Below, piece after piece: positions 1 to 12,828 of a DNA stretch of 64,000 nucleotides. This DNA is from Deroplatys truncata (taxonomy: Eukaryota; Arthropoda; Insecta; Mantodea; Mantidae): assembly GCA_030765065.1 (NCBI GenBank), contig CM060979.1, positions 15,529,001-15,593,000 of the forward strand, in the 5' to 3' direction. Numbering within the stretch: position 1 is the first letter of the stretch; every line of letters begins with the position of its first letter. A program made the translations under genes and the position numbers. The notes under the pieces are model-generated. The model made no database searches and had not been told where the DNA came from. It worked only from the letters and a program-made list of their open reading frames with translations.

Positions 1-978
1 CAAATTGGAGAAAATACGGAAACGGGTTACAAGGCAAAAAGTAAATTATACTTCTCCATTATATCGTACCAATATGTGAATTTGATTTTATTCATAAGTT
101 CCTTGATATATTGTCAAGGAAATTCATAGCCTTCTAATTCTTCCTGGTCTGAAAAAAGCCACAGTGTGACATCCACTTTTTGTGTCATTGGTAATTAATG
201 CCTCACGTCGCTTTTCGTTGCGGGAGTTGGCACTTTACACTAAAGGTTAATGAAAAATAAATAAAACGCCCTTACGTAGGTGTGAACACCTCCAATATTG
301 TGTGTATGACGAAAGCCCACGCTTCTATTGTTTCACTAAACTGTAAATAATATATTAACTAACGACGTAAGATTTTATATTCGTAGCTTTTGTTTACTGT
401 TCTAGTAAACATAAGTTTACTTCATCGACTGCTACATTACAAAAAATAAATTTAATTTTACAGTAATGGTATTTTTCTATTTAACTGAAAAGTGTCAGTA
501 ACATTTTTGTGTTATTTTTTCCAACCCGGAATAGATCTCGACACGCTTGACTAGAAGCTGTGCCGCAATCGCCCGTCATTTGTTCTCGGCAGGTGGAACT
601 CCACCTAGCGGCGACCTCGGCCCAGCCCATCTCGGTGATACGTTACGAAATTTTTAATTGCCAGTTTTCCAACTAAAGTGGACGTGTTTTTATATAACGA
701 TAGGTTATATATACATATTTAAAATGATACACTCGTTCACTGATCTATGTGGCGGAATAAATAGTAAAGTATTGCCAGATTTCTAGCTAATGGTAAATGT
801 AGAGAGTATAAAAAGCTGTTGATTCGTATGACTTTCTCTAGTCACTCTTCTTACAAACATGCCTATATCTACTTGTTCTTAATTCAGATAAACTTTAAAT
901 ACAGCAGGTGAAGCTATAGTCAGATTTATAAGGAGCAGGTAGCTGTGTAATGGCTTTGTGTGATCACGAGAAAAAAAA
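1..978. other. No gene recognised
   Basis: AT-rich sequence with no long reading frame and no similarity that I can recognise to the repeats elsewhere in the window. A short GC-richer patch lies near 530-640. Nothing here supports a host exon or RNA gene. Confidence 0.5.
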
Positions 979-1801
979 TCCGATGTGTTACACTCACATG
1001 ACTTTCTGTACTCTAGTAAAAACTATTTTTACAAACGCTTATTCTTCATATGCTTCATGTTAATAGAGATGTTAATTTAATTGCTAATATTCTTGTAGAT
1101 GCAAGGTGAATATGGTAGTATTTAAGCAATAGTCAAATCTTTTAAGAGCTGCTTGCTATGTGGCGCATTCCATTCTCTTTGCATGTCCAGGACATAAAAA
1201 AATGAATAACGAATTCCCATTTGAGAAAAAGTATTGGAAAATTTAAAGGAATAACAAGCAATATCTCGAAAATGGTTCACTAAACAAAAAAAAATGTATA
1301 TGGCCTAAATTGTGTATTTTAACGCGATCTACATTTTTTGTGTAGTAACATTTTGTCTATCTCTTATGGTTTACCAGTTATGCAAAAGTCGTTCACAATG
1401 AAGAATACTTTTGGAGACATTCCCAGAAAATTCGAGATATACATTTCATTTGTAATGAAAATATCTTAAACATATGACATTTTAATCAAAATCCATTTTT
1501 AAGAAAATTAAAATTTTCGAAAAATGTTCCATTTAAAGGGTTATCTGGGGTGGAGGATATTCTTGAAAACCTTCGTGTCGCATCTCTGGAAGATACTGAA
1601 CCTAAATACCAAGTTTGGTGTTTATGCGAATATTCGTTTCTGACTTATGCTGTTTACAGACACACACACACACGGACATGTTTCCAAAAAATCTTTTTTT
1701 GGATTCAGGTCTCAAAACGTATATTTCTGGTGAAATCTCGGTTTCGAATTTTTGGGTGGAATACAATACTTCCCCTACCTACTATACGTAGTAGAGAAAG
1801 T
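979..1801 (+). mobile_element. Family A repeat, full-length copy
   Basis: The copy starts after an A run at TCCGATGTGTTACACTCAC and ends at GTAGTAGAGAAAGT followed by A-rich sequence. ACTTTCT near the start and AGAAAGT at the end are inverted relative to each other. A short CA tract sits at about 1660-1676, at the place seen in most other copies. No transposase frame exists. The 89-codon frame across the 3' part reappears in diverged copies in both orientations with breaks, so it is a by-product of the repeat and not a gene. Confidence 0.8.
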
Positions 1802-1827
1802 AACAAAAACATTATTTAACATAAATT

Positions 1828-2338
1828 TGTGCTTTAAAAGCTCTACAACTTTTTTTGTGGTTGGAGTATGATTTTTGTCTATTTTTAAGGGACACTGCAG
1901 CGGATGTAATTTGACATAATACAATTATATGTTTTTAATCTTCGAAAAAAATTCAAATATCCTAAAAACTGTCTTGCGCATTCAAATTTTCCAGATAAGT
2001 GTGATACTGACATTTATAATACTTTATTAGATGAAAATAAATGTAAAGATTTTATTTATGTTTATGTTGTTATTGTAAAGAAACAAAGTTTTGTTTTTAT
2101 GACGTTTTTGGTGTTAAAATTGTCCTTGTTTTTCAGAGTAAATAACTTTTTTGTGCACCAGTGAATAAAGCAATCATAAAAGGCATCTTTGGAGCTTTAG
2201 ATAGCACATTTTCGACTATATATGCGGATTTTCGTACAAATTAGAGCAAAAATAGAAGAAGAGAGATAAATTTCATACGCAAAAATGTAAAACTGAGAAA
2301 AAAAAACTCGTACAAAAAGAGTCCAGTGGGACTAAAAG
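1828..2338 (+). repeat. Repeat C, first part, split by an LTR
   Basis: Shares ordered motifs with 30380-30868 and, on the other strand, with 58768-60190 (for example the tract around 'gaataaagcaatcat' and 'caaattagagcaaa'). It is interrupted by the LTR at 2339 and resumes at 3291 for about 40 bases. No coding sequence is evident. Confidence 0.65.
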
Positions 2339-3290
2339 TGAGGCAGTATTTTTAACACTTAAATTATTTCAGTCTAATTATATAATATGTATATAATTTA
2401 TTAACAGCCCGGCTTAAAGCAATATGTGTATGTAACTATATATAAAAAGTGTATATTACAGTCATTGTATATGTTTATATTATTGTATACATGTAATAAT
2501 GTTATGTGAATCTATTACGTAATATTATAATGTAGGAGCTGTGAGAATAATAGGTTAAAAGTTGCTAACAATGAGGTAACCTTGAGGCAATAATGAATAA
2601 GAAAGTTTAATAATGTTACTAGTCATTATTGGAGCAACAATAATGTAAATTTTGAGACAGTTTATAAATAGCCAATCTACAACAAGAAAAAGCTTTAGTT
2701 AAATAAAAGTATTCCATGGGACTAGCATTAGCCAATCAGAGACTTGAAATACAGAAATTTAAAAATTTAGGCGGTAGAAATCAAGTCAGTTGCATGTAGA
2801 CAGTGCTCATAACTGGAGGCGTTGCTTGAAGGCAGTGTTCCTGACGCGAGATGCGTCCTGGAGAAATTTAATATGTATTTTGTGTGAGACCAAATTAGCT
2901 TGCGTGTTAAATAGTGAAAATATTTAATAAAAGAATCTCACAGCTCTCTATATCAGTGAAGTGTTATTTAAATGTATCAAGGATTAATAAAAGGAGTGAA
3001 GTAAAATCTGTGTAAGCCTACATTCTTCAGTCGCACCACAACCCTGCAAAAAGAAACATGTCTAACAATAATACTGACGCAGCCGAGGCAAACATAAATA
3101 TATAATATTTAAAGAAACACTCAAAATTACAAAGTTAATAATTTTTTTTAAACATATGGGGCGAAGGCTAGCGGAAATTTTTTTACCATACGTGCGGTTG
3201 CAACTACTTCAAGTTCGGCTCCCCAACAGTCGAAATATAATACACCTTCTTCAACCTGACTTTCCATAAGTAGCAGCAACAAACTTCTCA
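2339..3290 (+). mobile_element. Solo LTR-like element, copy 1 (TSD AAAG)
   Basis: Begins TGAGGCAGTATTTTTAAC and ends AACTTCTCA, so it has TG...CA termini over 952 bp. AAAG at 2335-2338 and 3291-3294 is a perfect 4-bp target duplication. A TATATAAAAAG motif at about 2440 and AATAAA motifs at about 2925 and 2984 would fit promoter and polyadenylation signals if the + strand is sense; that polarity is inferred. No internal retrotransposon region adjoins. Strand in all entries of this family means 'TGAGGCAG end first'. Confidence 0.8.
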
Positions 3291-3337
3291 AAAGGATGCG
3301 CACGGGTGATTTAAACATGTCACTGGGCTTTTAAAAA

Positions 3338-3972
3338 TCTTATGTGATACATTCACATGGTTTTCTCTACCCTCTATTGTTTATTAGTGGGTACAGAAGC
3401 TATTTTACTACAACTTATTTTAATATCTACTGCATTTTAATCCAAATAAACCTTTGTAGAAATAGCTACATTACACACTTCGTTATAAATACAAAGGGAA
3501 CAGCGATAGTCAAACGTTTAAGAACTAGACGCTAATTCACCTTTAATAACGGCTTATACCACAAAAAACTTATTTTAAATAATTTTTGGTGTAGTACGTT
3601 TTTGTCTGTCGCTTATCGTTTACAAGATCATGTGAAATTCCCTCCCAATGAAGTGGACTTTATAGGCTATTCCCGAAAATTCAAAATATACATTTTATTT
3701 GTCATGTAGATATATTTTAATATATGGTATTTTAATCAAAATCGTTACAGTCATTTTTAGAAAATAAAAAAGTTCGTGTCGAATCTTTGGAAGATGTTGA
3801 ACCTAAAAACCAAGTTTTGAGTTATGCTGTGCACACACACACATACACACGGAGATGTTTCAAAAATGCTTTATTTGGACTAAGGGCGCCTCAAAACATG
3901 TATTTCCCGTGAAATCTCGTTATCGAATTCTTGAGTGGAATGCAATACTTCCCCTACATACTATATGTAGTA
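3338..3972 (+). mobile_element. Family B repeat copy
   Basis: Starts at TCTTATGTGATACATTCACATG and carries the B-specific block with 'acaaagggaacagcgatagtcaaa' (about 3490-3513). The CA tract at 3832-3850 and the terminal 'atacttcccctacatactatatgtag' are recognisable. The sister relation to family A is shown by the same order of motifs along the whole length. No protein. Confidence 0.7.
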
Positions 3973-3989
3973 AAAATGGTGGATCTTGA

Positions 3990-5463
3990 AAATTATTGGG
4001 CCAAAATGATTCACAGGTGTATATAATCTATTTGTATGATACAAATAAAAAATCGAAAGTTTTATCGTTTTCACCCAAAAACACAGTCCCAAGGGTTTAC
4101 CAATTATAGAAACATCATTCAGAATGAAGAGGACTTCACAGGCTATTCCCAATAAATTCAACATATACGTTTTATTTGTTATGTAAATATCTTAAAATTG
4201 AAGGTTTCTGTCCCACGTTTTGGGAGCCAATTTGAAGAAGATGTATTACATTTCGATTGTTGGGGAGCCGAATTTGAAGTAGTAGCAACCTCACGTATGG
4301 TAAAAAGTTTCCTTTAGCCTTCGCCCGTAGTTTAAAAAATATTAACTTTGTAATTTTGACTGTTTCTTTAAATATTTATATTTATGTTTGCCTCGGCTGC
4401 GCCAGTATTATTGTTAGAGACATGTTTCTCTTGGCAGGGTTGTGATGCGACTGAAGAATGTAGGCTTACACAGATTATAATTTTAATTCACTCCTTTTAT
4501 TAATGCTTCACACGATTTAAATAACACTTCACTGATATAGAGAGAGCTGTGAGATTTTTTAATTAATTACTCGCACGTTTTTAACGCGTAAACTATTTCT
4601 TTCTCGCACTGAATACGTATTAAATTTCTCGAGGACACATCTCGCGTCCGGTTAGGAGCACTGTCTACAACCAACGCGTCCAGTTATGAACGCTGTCTAC
4701 AAGCAACTGACTTGATTTCTATCGCCTAAATTTGTAAATTTCTGTATTTCATGTCCCTGATGGCTATTCCTAATCCAATAGAATACTTTTATTTAACTCA
4801 AGTTTTTTTCTGCTTGTTGATTGGATATTTTATAAACTGTCACAAAAAGTAATTATTGTTGCTCCAGGAATTATAAGTAGTATTATTATACTTTCTTAAT
4901 GATTATTGCCTCAAGGTTACCTCATTGTTAGCAACTTTTAACCTATTATTCTCACAGCTCCTACATTATTAAATTACGCAATACATTCGCATTACATTAT
5001 TGTACATGTATACAATAATATAAACATATATAATCACTGTAATATACACTTTTATATTGTTACATATACATATTGCTTTAAGGCGGACTGTTACTATATT
5101 TTTTATTATATAATTTAACTAAAATCATTTAAGTGTTAAAAATACTGCCTCAATCTTAAGTATGAGGTAGTTTAATAAAACTCCTTCGTTGGAGCCTTTT
5201 TGAGAGAAAAAAATAGGAAAATTGTTCCATTTAAGGATAGTTTGGGGTGCAGAAATTTTGTAGAAAATTTTCTTGTCGCATCTTTGGAAGATGAGTGAAC
5301 TTAAGTTTGGTATTGGTAGAACACAGATTTTAGAATTATGGTTTCACAGAACACACACACACACACACACACACACAAGGTTCAGGAGACTTCAAAACGT
5401 GTATTTCCGGAGAACTTCTACATCGAATTGTAATACAATACTTCATCTTATATAGTAGAGAAA
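3990..5463 (+). mobile_element. Diverged family A/B copy interrupted by an LTR
   Basis: The left part (to 4198) has the A/B middle motifs, including 'gtttaccaattatagaaacatcattcagaatgaag'. The right part (from 5153) resumes with the following A/B motifs, through 'catctttggaagatgagtgaact' to a CA tract at about 5350-5376 and 'tatagtagagaaat'. The two halves make one copy split by the LTR at 4199-5152. Confidence 0.65.
4199..5152 (-). mobile_element. Solo LTR-like element, copy 2
   Basis: Minus orientation: begins TGAAGGTTTC and ends at ACTGCCTCA on the + strand, about 954 bp. No perfect 4-bp duplication abuts the ends. ATCTTAA occurs just outside both ends (4189-4195 and 5153-5159), but three extra bases separate the left one from the element. 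Confidence 0.7.
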
Positions 5464-6119
5464 TTTTAAAGTAAACTTTGTGTGTTATTCTGCGTCAAAT
5501 GACCGACATTTGTTTGTAAGGTCAAATACATTAATAATAATTAATGAGGAATGAATTATACAACTTAGGTGGCCTAATAGACAGAAATTTAAAGATATAT
5601 TCCGTCCATATAGCACGGTAGATGTTTAATCCATCGTACTGTCACATCTGACACTACCTAGCTTCGATATTTATACGCTTAGGCCTGACCAAGTTGCTGA
5701 AGGCCAGCGTAAAATCTTTCGTTCCTTGTCCTATGTCTCCTAAACGTACCAGCTTGAGGACTTATATAGTATTCCTTACTTTCACCCCTGCATAATGTAA
5801 CTGCTGAAAAATGCCAGGTATACCCATCAGAGCTTACCAGTATATCATGTGACACCAGTATTCAATTTATAATTTTCCTGGTTTATATGGTTACTTTTAC
5901 AAAATACGTTCCCGATTTATAGTGGGTTTAACCAGCCAGTTTTTTATAAGTAACAAATAATGCAAATAACATCGGAAATAACTCATGTTTTAAAAAGTGC
6001 TAGGACACGTCAAGTTTAATATTTTGAAAGGAAACTTTTACAAGAAATAAACAAAAATTTCAGCCATTATTATATAATGCGTGACGTCATCGACAAAAAT
6101 GTTAAATGACAAACTCTTT
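5464..6119. other. No gene recognised
   Basis: About 650 bases without a frame longer than about 60 codons and without recognisable repeat motifs. Nothing supported. Confidence 0.5.
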
Positions 6120-6953
6120 ACTTTCTCTACTACGTAAAGTAAGTAGGGGAAGTATTGTATTCCACCCAAAAATTCGATATCGAAATTTCACCGGAAATAC
6201 ATGTTTTGAGACCCCCTGAATCCAAAAAAAGGATTTTTGGAAACATGTCCGTGAGTGTGTGTGTCTGTGTGTTATGCTACTCAGAAACGAACAGTCGGAT
6301 AAACACCAAACTTGGTATTTAGGTTCAGTATCTTCCAGAGATGCGACACGAAGGTTTTCAAGAAAATCCCCACACCCCAGACTACCCTTTACAGGGAACA
6401 TTTTTCAAAAATTTTAATTTTCTCAAAAATGGCTCTAACGATTTTTATTAAAATATCATGTTTAAGATACTTTCATGACAAATGAAATGCACATCTCGAA
6501 TTTTCTGGGAATGTCTCCAAAAGTATTCTTCATTGTGAACGACTTTTGCATAACTGGTAAACCATAAGAGATAGACAAATTTTACTACACAAAAATGTAG
6601 ATCGCGTTAAAATACACAATTTATGTCGTATACATTTTTTTTATTGAGTGAACCATTTTCGAGATATTGCTTGTTATTCCCTTAAATTTTCCAATACTTA
6701 ACTTTTTCTCAAATGGGAATTCGTTATTCATTTTTTTATGTCCTGGTAATACAAAGAGAATGGAATACTCCACATAGCAACTAGCTCTTAAAATATTTGA
6801 CTATCGCTTAAAGCCTACCAATTCCCCTTGCATCCACAAGAAAATTAGCAATAAGATTAACATCTCGATTAACATGAAGCATATGGAGAATAAGCGTTTG
6901 TAAAAATAGTTTGTACAAGAGTAGAGAAAGTCATGCGAGTGTAACACATCAGA
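6120..6953 (-). mobile_element. Family A repeat, full-length copy
   Basis: Minus copy from ACTTTCTCTACTACG to AACACATCAGA, followed by a T run. All internal landmarks are present in order: 'ttccacccaaaaattcgatatcg', a short GT tract at about 6253-6268, 'cagtatcttccagagatgcgacac', 'gtattcttcattgtgaacgac' and 'gagtagagaaagtcatg'. Confidence 0.85.
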
Positions 6954-6996
6954 ATTTTTTCTTATATTTTCTTGCTGAAAGGTACAATATCCTATT

Positions 6997-7215
6997 TTGT
7001 TACATGAAGAATTTGATATAGAAGGTTTGGTTGCTATGGGAACAGATCTCTCCCCACTAGATTACTTTTTATGGGGATATCTGAAATGTAGAGACTTTGT
7101 TAGGAGGTCTGCTAATATGGAAGAGTTAAAAGCGAGTATCAGAGATGTACCTCCAGCAGTGATTGAACAGCTTCACCAAGAATTCAACTTCGACCTAGGT
7201 ACTGGCAGATTGTAA
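6997..7215 (+). pseudogene. Mariner-superfamily transposase C-terminal fragment
   Basis: A 72-codon frame with the motif SPLDYFLWGYLK near residue 20, which resembles the region around the third catalytic acidic residue in IS630/Tc1/mariner-type transposases (usually PxDFFLWGYLK), followed by the usual 'meelkasIr' helix and a short C-terminus. The DNA-binding domain and the first two catalytic residues are absent, so it is a relic. No terminal repeats were found. It abuts the A-family copy that ends at 6953. Confidence 0.6.
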
Positions 7216-7863
7216 ATGGGAGCAAATTAACAGCTTATTAAAGAATTAGAATTTAATTTGTTACAGTATTTGTGTAAATTGTGGAGAAATTGTTAAACAA
7301 GCCTACAATTAAACTGCTCAGAAAAAAAGCTGATGCATCGTACTCACATGACTTTCTCTACTCTTGTAGAAACTAACGTTTACAGAAACTATGTTATTGC
7401 TAATTTTCTTGTAGGTGCAAGGGGAATTGGTAGGCTTTAAGCGATAGTCAAATGTTTTAAGAGCTGGTTGCTATGTGGAGTATTCCATTCTCTTTGCATT
7501 GCCAGGACATAAAAAAACGAATAACTAATTCCCATTTGAGAAAAAGTATAAGTATTGGAAAATTCAAACAAATAACAAGGAATATTTCGAAAATTATTCG
7601 CTCGACAAAAAGCGTGTATGTTACATAAAGTGTGCGTTTTAACGACATCTACATTTTTTTTGTGTAGTAAAATTTTACCTATCTCTTACGTTTTACCAGT
7701 TAAGCAAAAGTCATCCAGAATGAAGAGGACTTTTGTGGGCATTCCCAGAAAATTCAAGATATACATTTCATTTGCCATTAAAATATCTTAAACAACTGGC
7801 ATTTTAATAAAAATCATTGGAGCGATTTTTGAGAGAATCAAAATTTTCGAAAAATGTTGCATG

Positions 7864-8786
7864 TGAAGTAGATGGTTGCTTCAAATGTGGAAACCCAATT
7901 TGAAGTAGGAGTTGTATTGTAGTTAAACTGTTGGGGAGCCGAACTTGAAGTACTTGCAACCGCATGTATGGTAAAAAGTTTCCGGTAGCCTTTGCCCCAA
8001 AATTTAAAAATATTAACTTTGTAATTTGACTGTTTCTTTAAATATTATATATTTATGTTTGCCTCGGCTGCGTCAGTATTATTGTTAGAGACATGGATGT
8101 CTTTATAGGGAGTAGTGTGGCTAAGAATGTGGGCTTACACAGATTATAATGTTTACTTCACTACCTTTATTAATCCTTGACACAATTTAAAATACACTTC
8201 ACTGATATAGAGAGCTGTGAAATTCTTTTATTAATTACTTGCGCTTTTTAACACGTAAACTATTTTCGTCTCACACGAATACGTATTAAATTTCTCGAGG
8301 ACGCATCTCGCGTCCGGTTAGGAACACTATCTACAAACAACACGTCAGGTTATGAGCGCTATCTACAAGCAACTGAACTTTGAATTTGTAAATTTTGCTA
8401 TATCCTACTCCAATAGAATACCTTCATTTAACTAAAGCTTTTTCTAGTTGTTGATTAGCTATTTATAAACTGTCTCAGAATTTACATTATTGTTGCTCCA
8501 GTAATCACTAGTAGCATTAAGATTTCAAATTCATTATTGCCTCAAGGCTACCTCATTGTTACCTCATTGTTAGCAACTTTTAACCTATTATTCTCACAGC
8601 TCCTACATTATTAAATTGCGTAATGCATTCACGTAACACTATTACATGTATATAAACATATACAATGACTTTAATATACACTTTTTATATATTGTTACGT
8701 ACACATATTGCTTTAAGCTGGGCTGTTATTATATTTTTATTATATAATTTGACTAAAATCATTTAAGTGTTAAAAATACTGCCTCG
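7864..8786 (-). mobile_element. Solo LTR-like element, copy 3 (TSD CATG)
   Basis: Minus orientation, 923 bp, begins TGAAGTAGATGG and ends GCCTCG, so the expected final A has become G. CATG at 7860-7863 and 8787-8790 is a perfect 4-bp duplication of the host A copy sequence, which in other copies reads 'ttccatgtaaaggg'. Confidence 0.8.
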
Positions 8787-8894
8787 CATGTAAAGGGTAC
8801 TCTGGGATGTTGGGATTTTCTTAAAAATCTTCGTGTCATACTTGGAAGATAGTAAACTCAAGTACCACGTTTGGTATTTATCAGACTTCTCATT

Positions 8895-9782
8895 ACTTTC
8901 TCTACTACGTATAGTAAGTAGGGGAAGTATTGTATTCCAACCAAAAATTGGATACCGAGATTTCACCGGAAATATATGTTTTGAGACCCCTGAATCCAAA
9001 AAAAGCATTTTTGGAAACATGTCCGTCTGTGTGTCTGTCTGTGAACAGCATAACTCAGAAACGAACAGTCGGATAAACACCAAACTTGGTATTTAGGTTC
9101 AGTATCTTCCAGAGATGCGACGCGAAGGTTTTCCAGAAAATCCCCCGTCCCCAGATTACCCTTTACATGGAAGATTTTTCGAAAATTTTAATTTTCTCAA
9201 AAATGGCTCTAACGATTTTGATTAAAATATCATATGTTTACGATATTTTCATGACAAATAAAATGTATATCTTGAATTTTCTGGGAATGTCTCCAAAAGT
9301 ATTCTTTATTGTGAACGACTTTTGCATAACTGGTAAACCATAAGAGATAGATAAAATGTTACTATACAAAAAATGTAGATCGCGTTAAAATACACAATTT
9401 ATGTCATATACTTTTTTTTGTTGAGTGAACCATTTTGGAGATATTGCTTGTTATTCCCTTAAATTTTTCAATACTTATTTTCTCAAATGGGAATTCGTTA
9501 TTCATTTTTTGTCTTGTATATGCAAAGAGTATTAATCTGTGGCAAAGGGAATGGTGCTGCACCTAGCAACCAGCTATTAAGAGATATGTATGTGCTTAAA
9601 GGCTACTGTATTTCTATATTGCCCCTGTAAATATATATTCCCCTTACATCTACAAGAAAATTAGCAATAAGATAGAGTATGCAAACGTTTATCTCGATTA
9701 ACATGAAGTAGATGGAGAATAAGCGTTTGTAAAAATAGTTTGTACAGGAGTAGAGAAAGTCATGTGAGTGTAACACATCAGA
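8895..9782 (-). mobile_element. Family A copy nested in another A copy
   Basis: Complete minus copy from ACTTTCTCTACTACG to AACACATCAGA. It sits in a T run of the outer copy (2 T before, 8 T after), which in uninterrupted relatives is a run of about five T before 'aagttatgctg'. Confidence 0.8.
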
Positions 9783-9911
9783 TTTTTTTTAAGTTATGCT
9801 GTTCAGAGATACACACACGGACATGTTTCCAAAAATGCTTTATTTGGATTCTGGGCGCCTCAAGACATGTATTTTCGGTGAAATCTCGGTACTATACGTA
9901 GTAGAGAAATT

Positions 9912-10512
9912 AAAAACGAGTTAACTTTAGTATATTTGCATTATTCCTTACTTATGAAAAACCTTGTATATATACACCAAGTTCATACTTTTCCAAGATT
10001 ATGTAGCTACCACGCTCACAAAATATTTTCCCTGATTTATAGTCTTCCTGATATCTCGGCTCATCCTTGGTCAAGTTTGTTCTGCTGTCATCGAGATATG
10101 CGCGTTCATCATAGGGCTTGCATAATTCATGTATACACACTCGGTGCCCTGAAGAAAATATGTAAAGAGAACTTGCATAAAATTAAAACGTAATTCATAA
10201 AATGCTGAAGATTGTCAGAAACAATATAAATCTGTTTATCGCTTGTTGCAGCTGATACTTGACCAGTAGCGTAAAACTGGTGATATTTTCATATTATATA
10301 CGCAACAGGTGGACCACTAGATCACCTGTAATTACACACACATCATTTGAGAAACTGGAATCGCTCAATCGAGCTGTCAGTCTACCGTGACCTAAACGTG
10401 TTGTAACTGATCGCAAATTCAGGTCTGGGACAAGCGATTGACTACTTCGCCAGCAATTTCCATCATCACTGACATTTCCATGACAGATTGCTTGAGCAAT
10501 ACTTAAAAAATT
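9912..10512. other. No gene recognised
   Basis: Unique-looking sequence between two A copies. Short overlapping frames on both strands around 9940-10190 have no recognisable motif and no codon pattern that favours either. Confidence 0.45.
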
Positions 10513-11334
10513 TCTGATGTGTTACACTCACATGACTTTCTCTACCCTTGTACAAACTATTTTTACAAACGATTATTCTCCATCTATTTCATGTTAATCG
10601 AGATGTTAATCTTATTGCTAATTTTCTTGTAGATGTAAGGGGAATTGCTAGGCTTTAAGCGATAGTCAAATATTTTAAGAGCTGGTTGCTATGTGGAACA
10701 TTCCATTCTCTTTGCATTACCAGGGAAAAAATGAATAACGAATTTGAGAAAAAGTATAAATATTGGAAGGTATAAGGGAATAACAAGCAATATCTCGAAA
10801 ATGGTTCACTGAACAAAAAAATGTATGACATAAATTGTGTATTTTAACGCGATCTACATTTTTTGTGTAGTAAAATTTTGTCTATCTCTTATGGTTTACC
10901 AGTTATGTAAAAGTCGTTCACAATGAAGAATACTTTTGGAGACATACCCAGAAAATTCAAGATGTACATTTTATTTGTCATGAAAATATCTTAAATATAT
11001 GATATTTTAATCAAAATCGTTAGAGCCGTTTTTGAGAAAATTAAAATTTTCAAAAAATCTTCCATATAAAGGGTAATCTGGGGTGGGGGGATTTTCTTGA
11101 AAACCTTCATGTCGCATCCTTGGAAGATACTGAACCTAAATACCAAGTTTGGTGTTTATCCGACTGTTCGTTTCTGAGTTATGCTGTTCACAGTCACACA
11201 CACGGACATGTTTCCAAAAATGCTTTTTTTGTATTCAGGGGGTCTCAAAACACGTATTTCCGGTGAAATCTCGGTATCGAAGTTTTGGGTGGAATACAAT
11301 ACTTCCCCTACTTACTATACGTAGTAGAGAAAGT
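10513..11334 (+). mobile_element. Family A repeat, full-length copy
   Basis: From TCTGATGTGTTACACTCAC after an A run to GTAGTAGAGAAAGT before AAAAA. All internal landmarks are in order; the CA tract at about 11193-11204 is short. Confidence 0.85.
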
Positions 11335-11340
11335 AAAAAT

Positions 11341-12140
11341 ATTTGTTGTGTTACATTCACATAACCTTCTCTACATTATTTCGTTTTTTAGCTTGTTCTA
11401 CGAACTATTCTTAGGAACATTTATTTTTCTATCTACTTTATTTTAAACGTTTACAGAAACAGCTACATTACACATTTCGTTATAGATACAAAGGGAACAG
11501 CGATAGTCAAATGTTTAACAACTGGACGCTATATGCTGGCCTTAAAATTCCATACTGTTTCCATGACATCGCGAGAAACAGCTGAATGTTGACAGGCCTT
11601 TAAGAAATGAACATTCGAATAACGGATATCTCATAAACGCCTGATGCCACAAAAACCTTATGTATAATACATTATGTGTTTTAAAGAGATCTACATTTAT
11701 TTGTGTAGTACGCTTTCGTCTATCGCTTAACGTTTACCACTTATACGAGATAATGCATTTCCTAAAAATTTAAGAAATACATTGGATTTCTCATGTAAAT
11801 ATCAATATATAGCATTTTAATCAAAATTGTGAAGAGACATTTATAGAAAATAAAAAATTTCGAAAAATGTTACGTGTAAAGCATAGTTTGTGGTGGGGAT
11901 GTTTCTTGAAAATCTTAGTGTTGCATCTTTGGAAGATACTGAACTTAAATAACAAGTTTGGCGTTTATCCGACCTTTCGTTTTTAAGTTATCTTGTTCAC
12001 AGACACACAGACCTTTTTTAAAAAATACTTTTTTTAGACTCTCGTGGCCTCAAAACATATATTTCCGGCGAAACCTTGGTATCGAATTTTTGGTGGAATG
12101 CTATACCTTCTTACGTATTGTTTACGTGGTAGAGATACTA
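11341..12140 (+). mobile_element. Family B repeat copy
   Basis: Starts directly downstream of the preceding A copy with 'tgttgtgttacattcacataac'. It has the B landmarks 'acaaagggaacagcgatagtcaaatg', 'ccatactgtttccatgacatcgcgagaaac' and the terminal 'ttacgtggtagagatact'. A B-type start fragment also lies at about 12172-12255. Confidence 0.7.
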
Positions 12141-12255
12141 AAAAATAACAATTAAGACACCGTTTGAAACTACCTAATGTGTTACATTCATACGACTTTC
12201 ACAATTCACTATCGTTTATTTTATGTGGGTTTTACCAACTATTCATACAAAACCT

Positions 12256-12828
12256 CCAATAGTGGCTCGTGAGTATATATTTTGGATGTTCACGAAAGTT
12301 TAGTCAAGACAACTCTAAAAATGTGACATAGGATCTGTGCATAATCCTTATGATTGTTACAACTGCAATCACTTCCAAAAACAATAATAATCATAATAAA
12401 TAATAATAATAATGCCTAACTTATCTGATAAAAAGGGTTGTTTTGTGGATGTTTGTTGTTAACTACATAATTAAGTACACCTATTAGGACAAGAACGAAG
12501 TAGTGTGTAAATTAAATTGTAATTGAGATTAGAAGAAAACGGCAGAAGTATCCGCGCTTGTGTAACTTACCTACTTCTGAAATTCTAAGTTGCCGTAGTG
12601 CGCTACCATCTAGTAGCAATGGCGTAAAATTGTAGCGATAGTATTGAAACGGACTGCAGGAAAAATTTCGCGCGCTTCTTCAAGTGTGCACGACCCGTTG
12701 CATACCGCTGCAGCTGCATACCAGTTGCGCTTGCGCAGAAGCTCCTTCAAGTATGCACAAGTCAAGATGTGCTAGGGACCCTACTTTGAACAACCACATA
12801 TACGTTACGTTTAATAACATCCAAAAAT
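12256..12828. other. No gene recognised
   Basis: Unique-looking stretch with a short AAT/ATAATAAT tract near 12387-12412. The 72-codon frame starting at 12684 runs into the following repeat and has no recognisable motif. Confidence 0.45.

Larger units (their letters stand above)
7329..9911 (+). mobile_element. Family A copy carrying two nested insertions
   Basis: The outer copy runs 7329-7863, 8787-8894 and 9783-9911. It is interrupted first by the LTR at 7864-8786 and then by a minus-strand family A copy at 8895-9782. The reading resumes correctly each time: '...atgttgcatg' continues as 'catgtaaagggtactctggg', and '...tttatcagacttctca' continues as 'taagttatgctgttcagag' to 'acgtagtagagaaat'. 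Confidence 0.75.

Noticed and set aside
530..640. CpG-island-like promoter
   Set aside because: Short GC-richer patch with no adjoining exon-like frame.
979..1801. Family A as a Helitron
   Set aside because: TCTCTACTA near one end is suggestive, but there is no CTRR 3' end, the hairpin is at the wrong place and targets are A/T runs. Kept unclassified.
2339..3290. The TGAGGCAG family as a Sola-like or other DNA transposon with 4-bp duplications
   Set aside because: Ends are TG...CA with little inverted similarity, and promoter and polyadenylation-like motifs are present. LTR fits better, though not proven.
8763..9083. Recurrent ~60-110 codon frames with 'CFQKCFFWIQGVSKHVFPVKSRYRIFGW'-like text in many places
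   Set aside because: These are translations of the family A terminal region and its CA tract. They occur in several frames and both strands of the same repeat, with stops in many copies.
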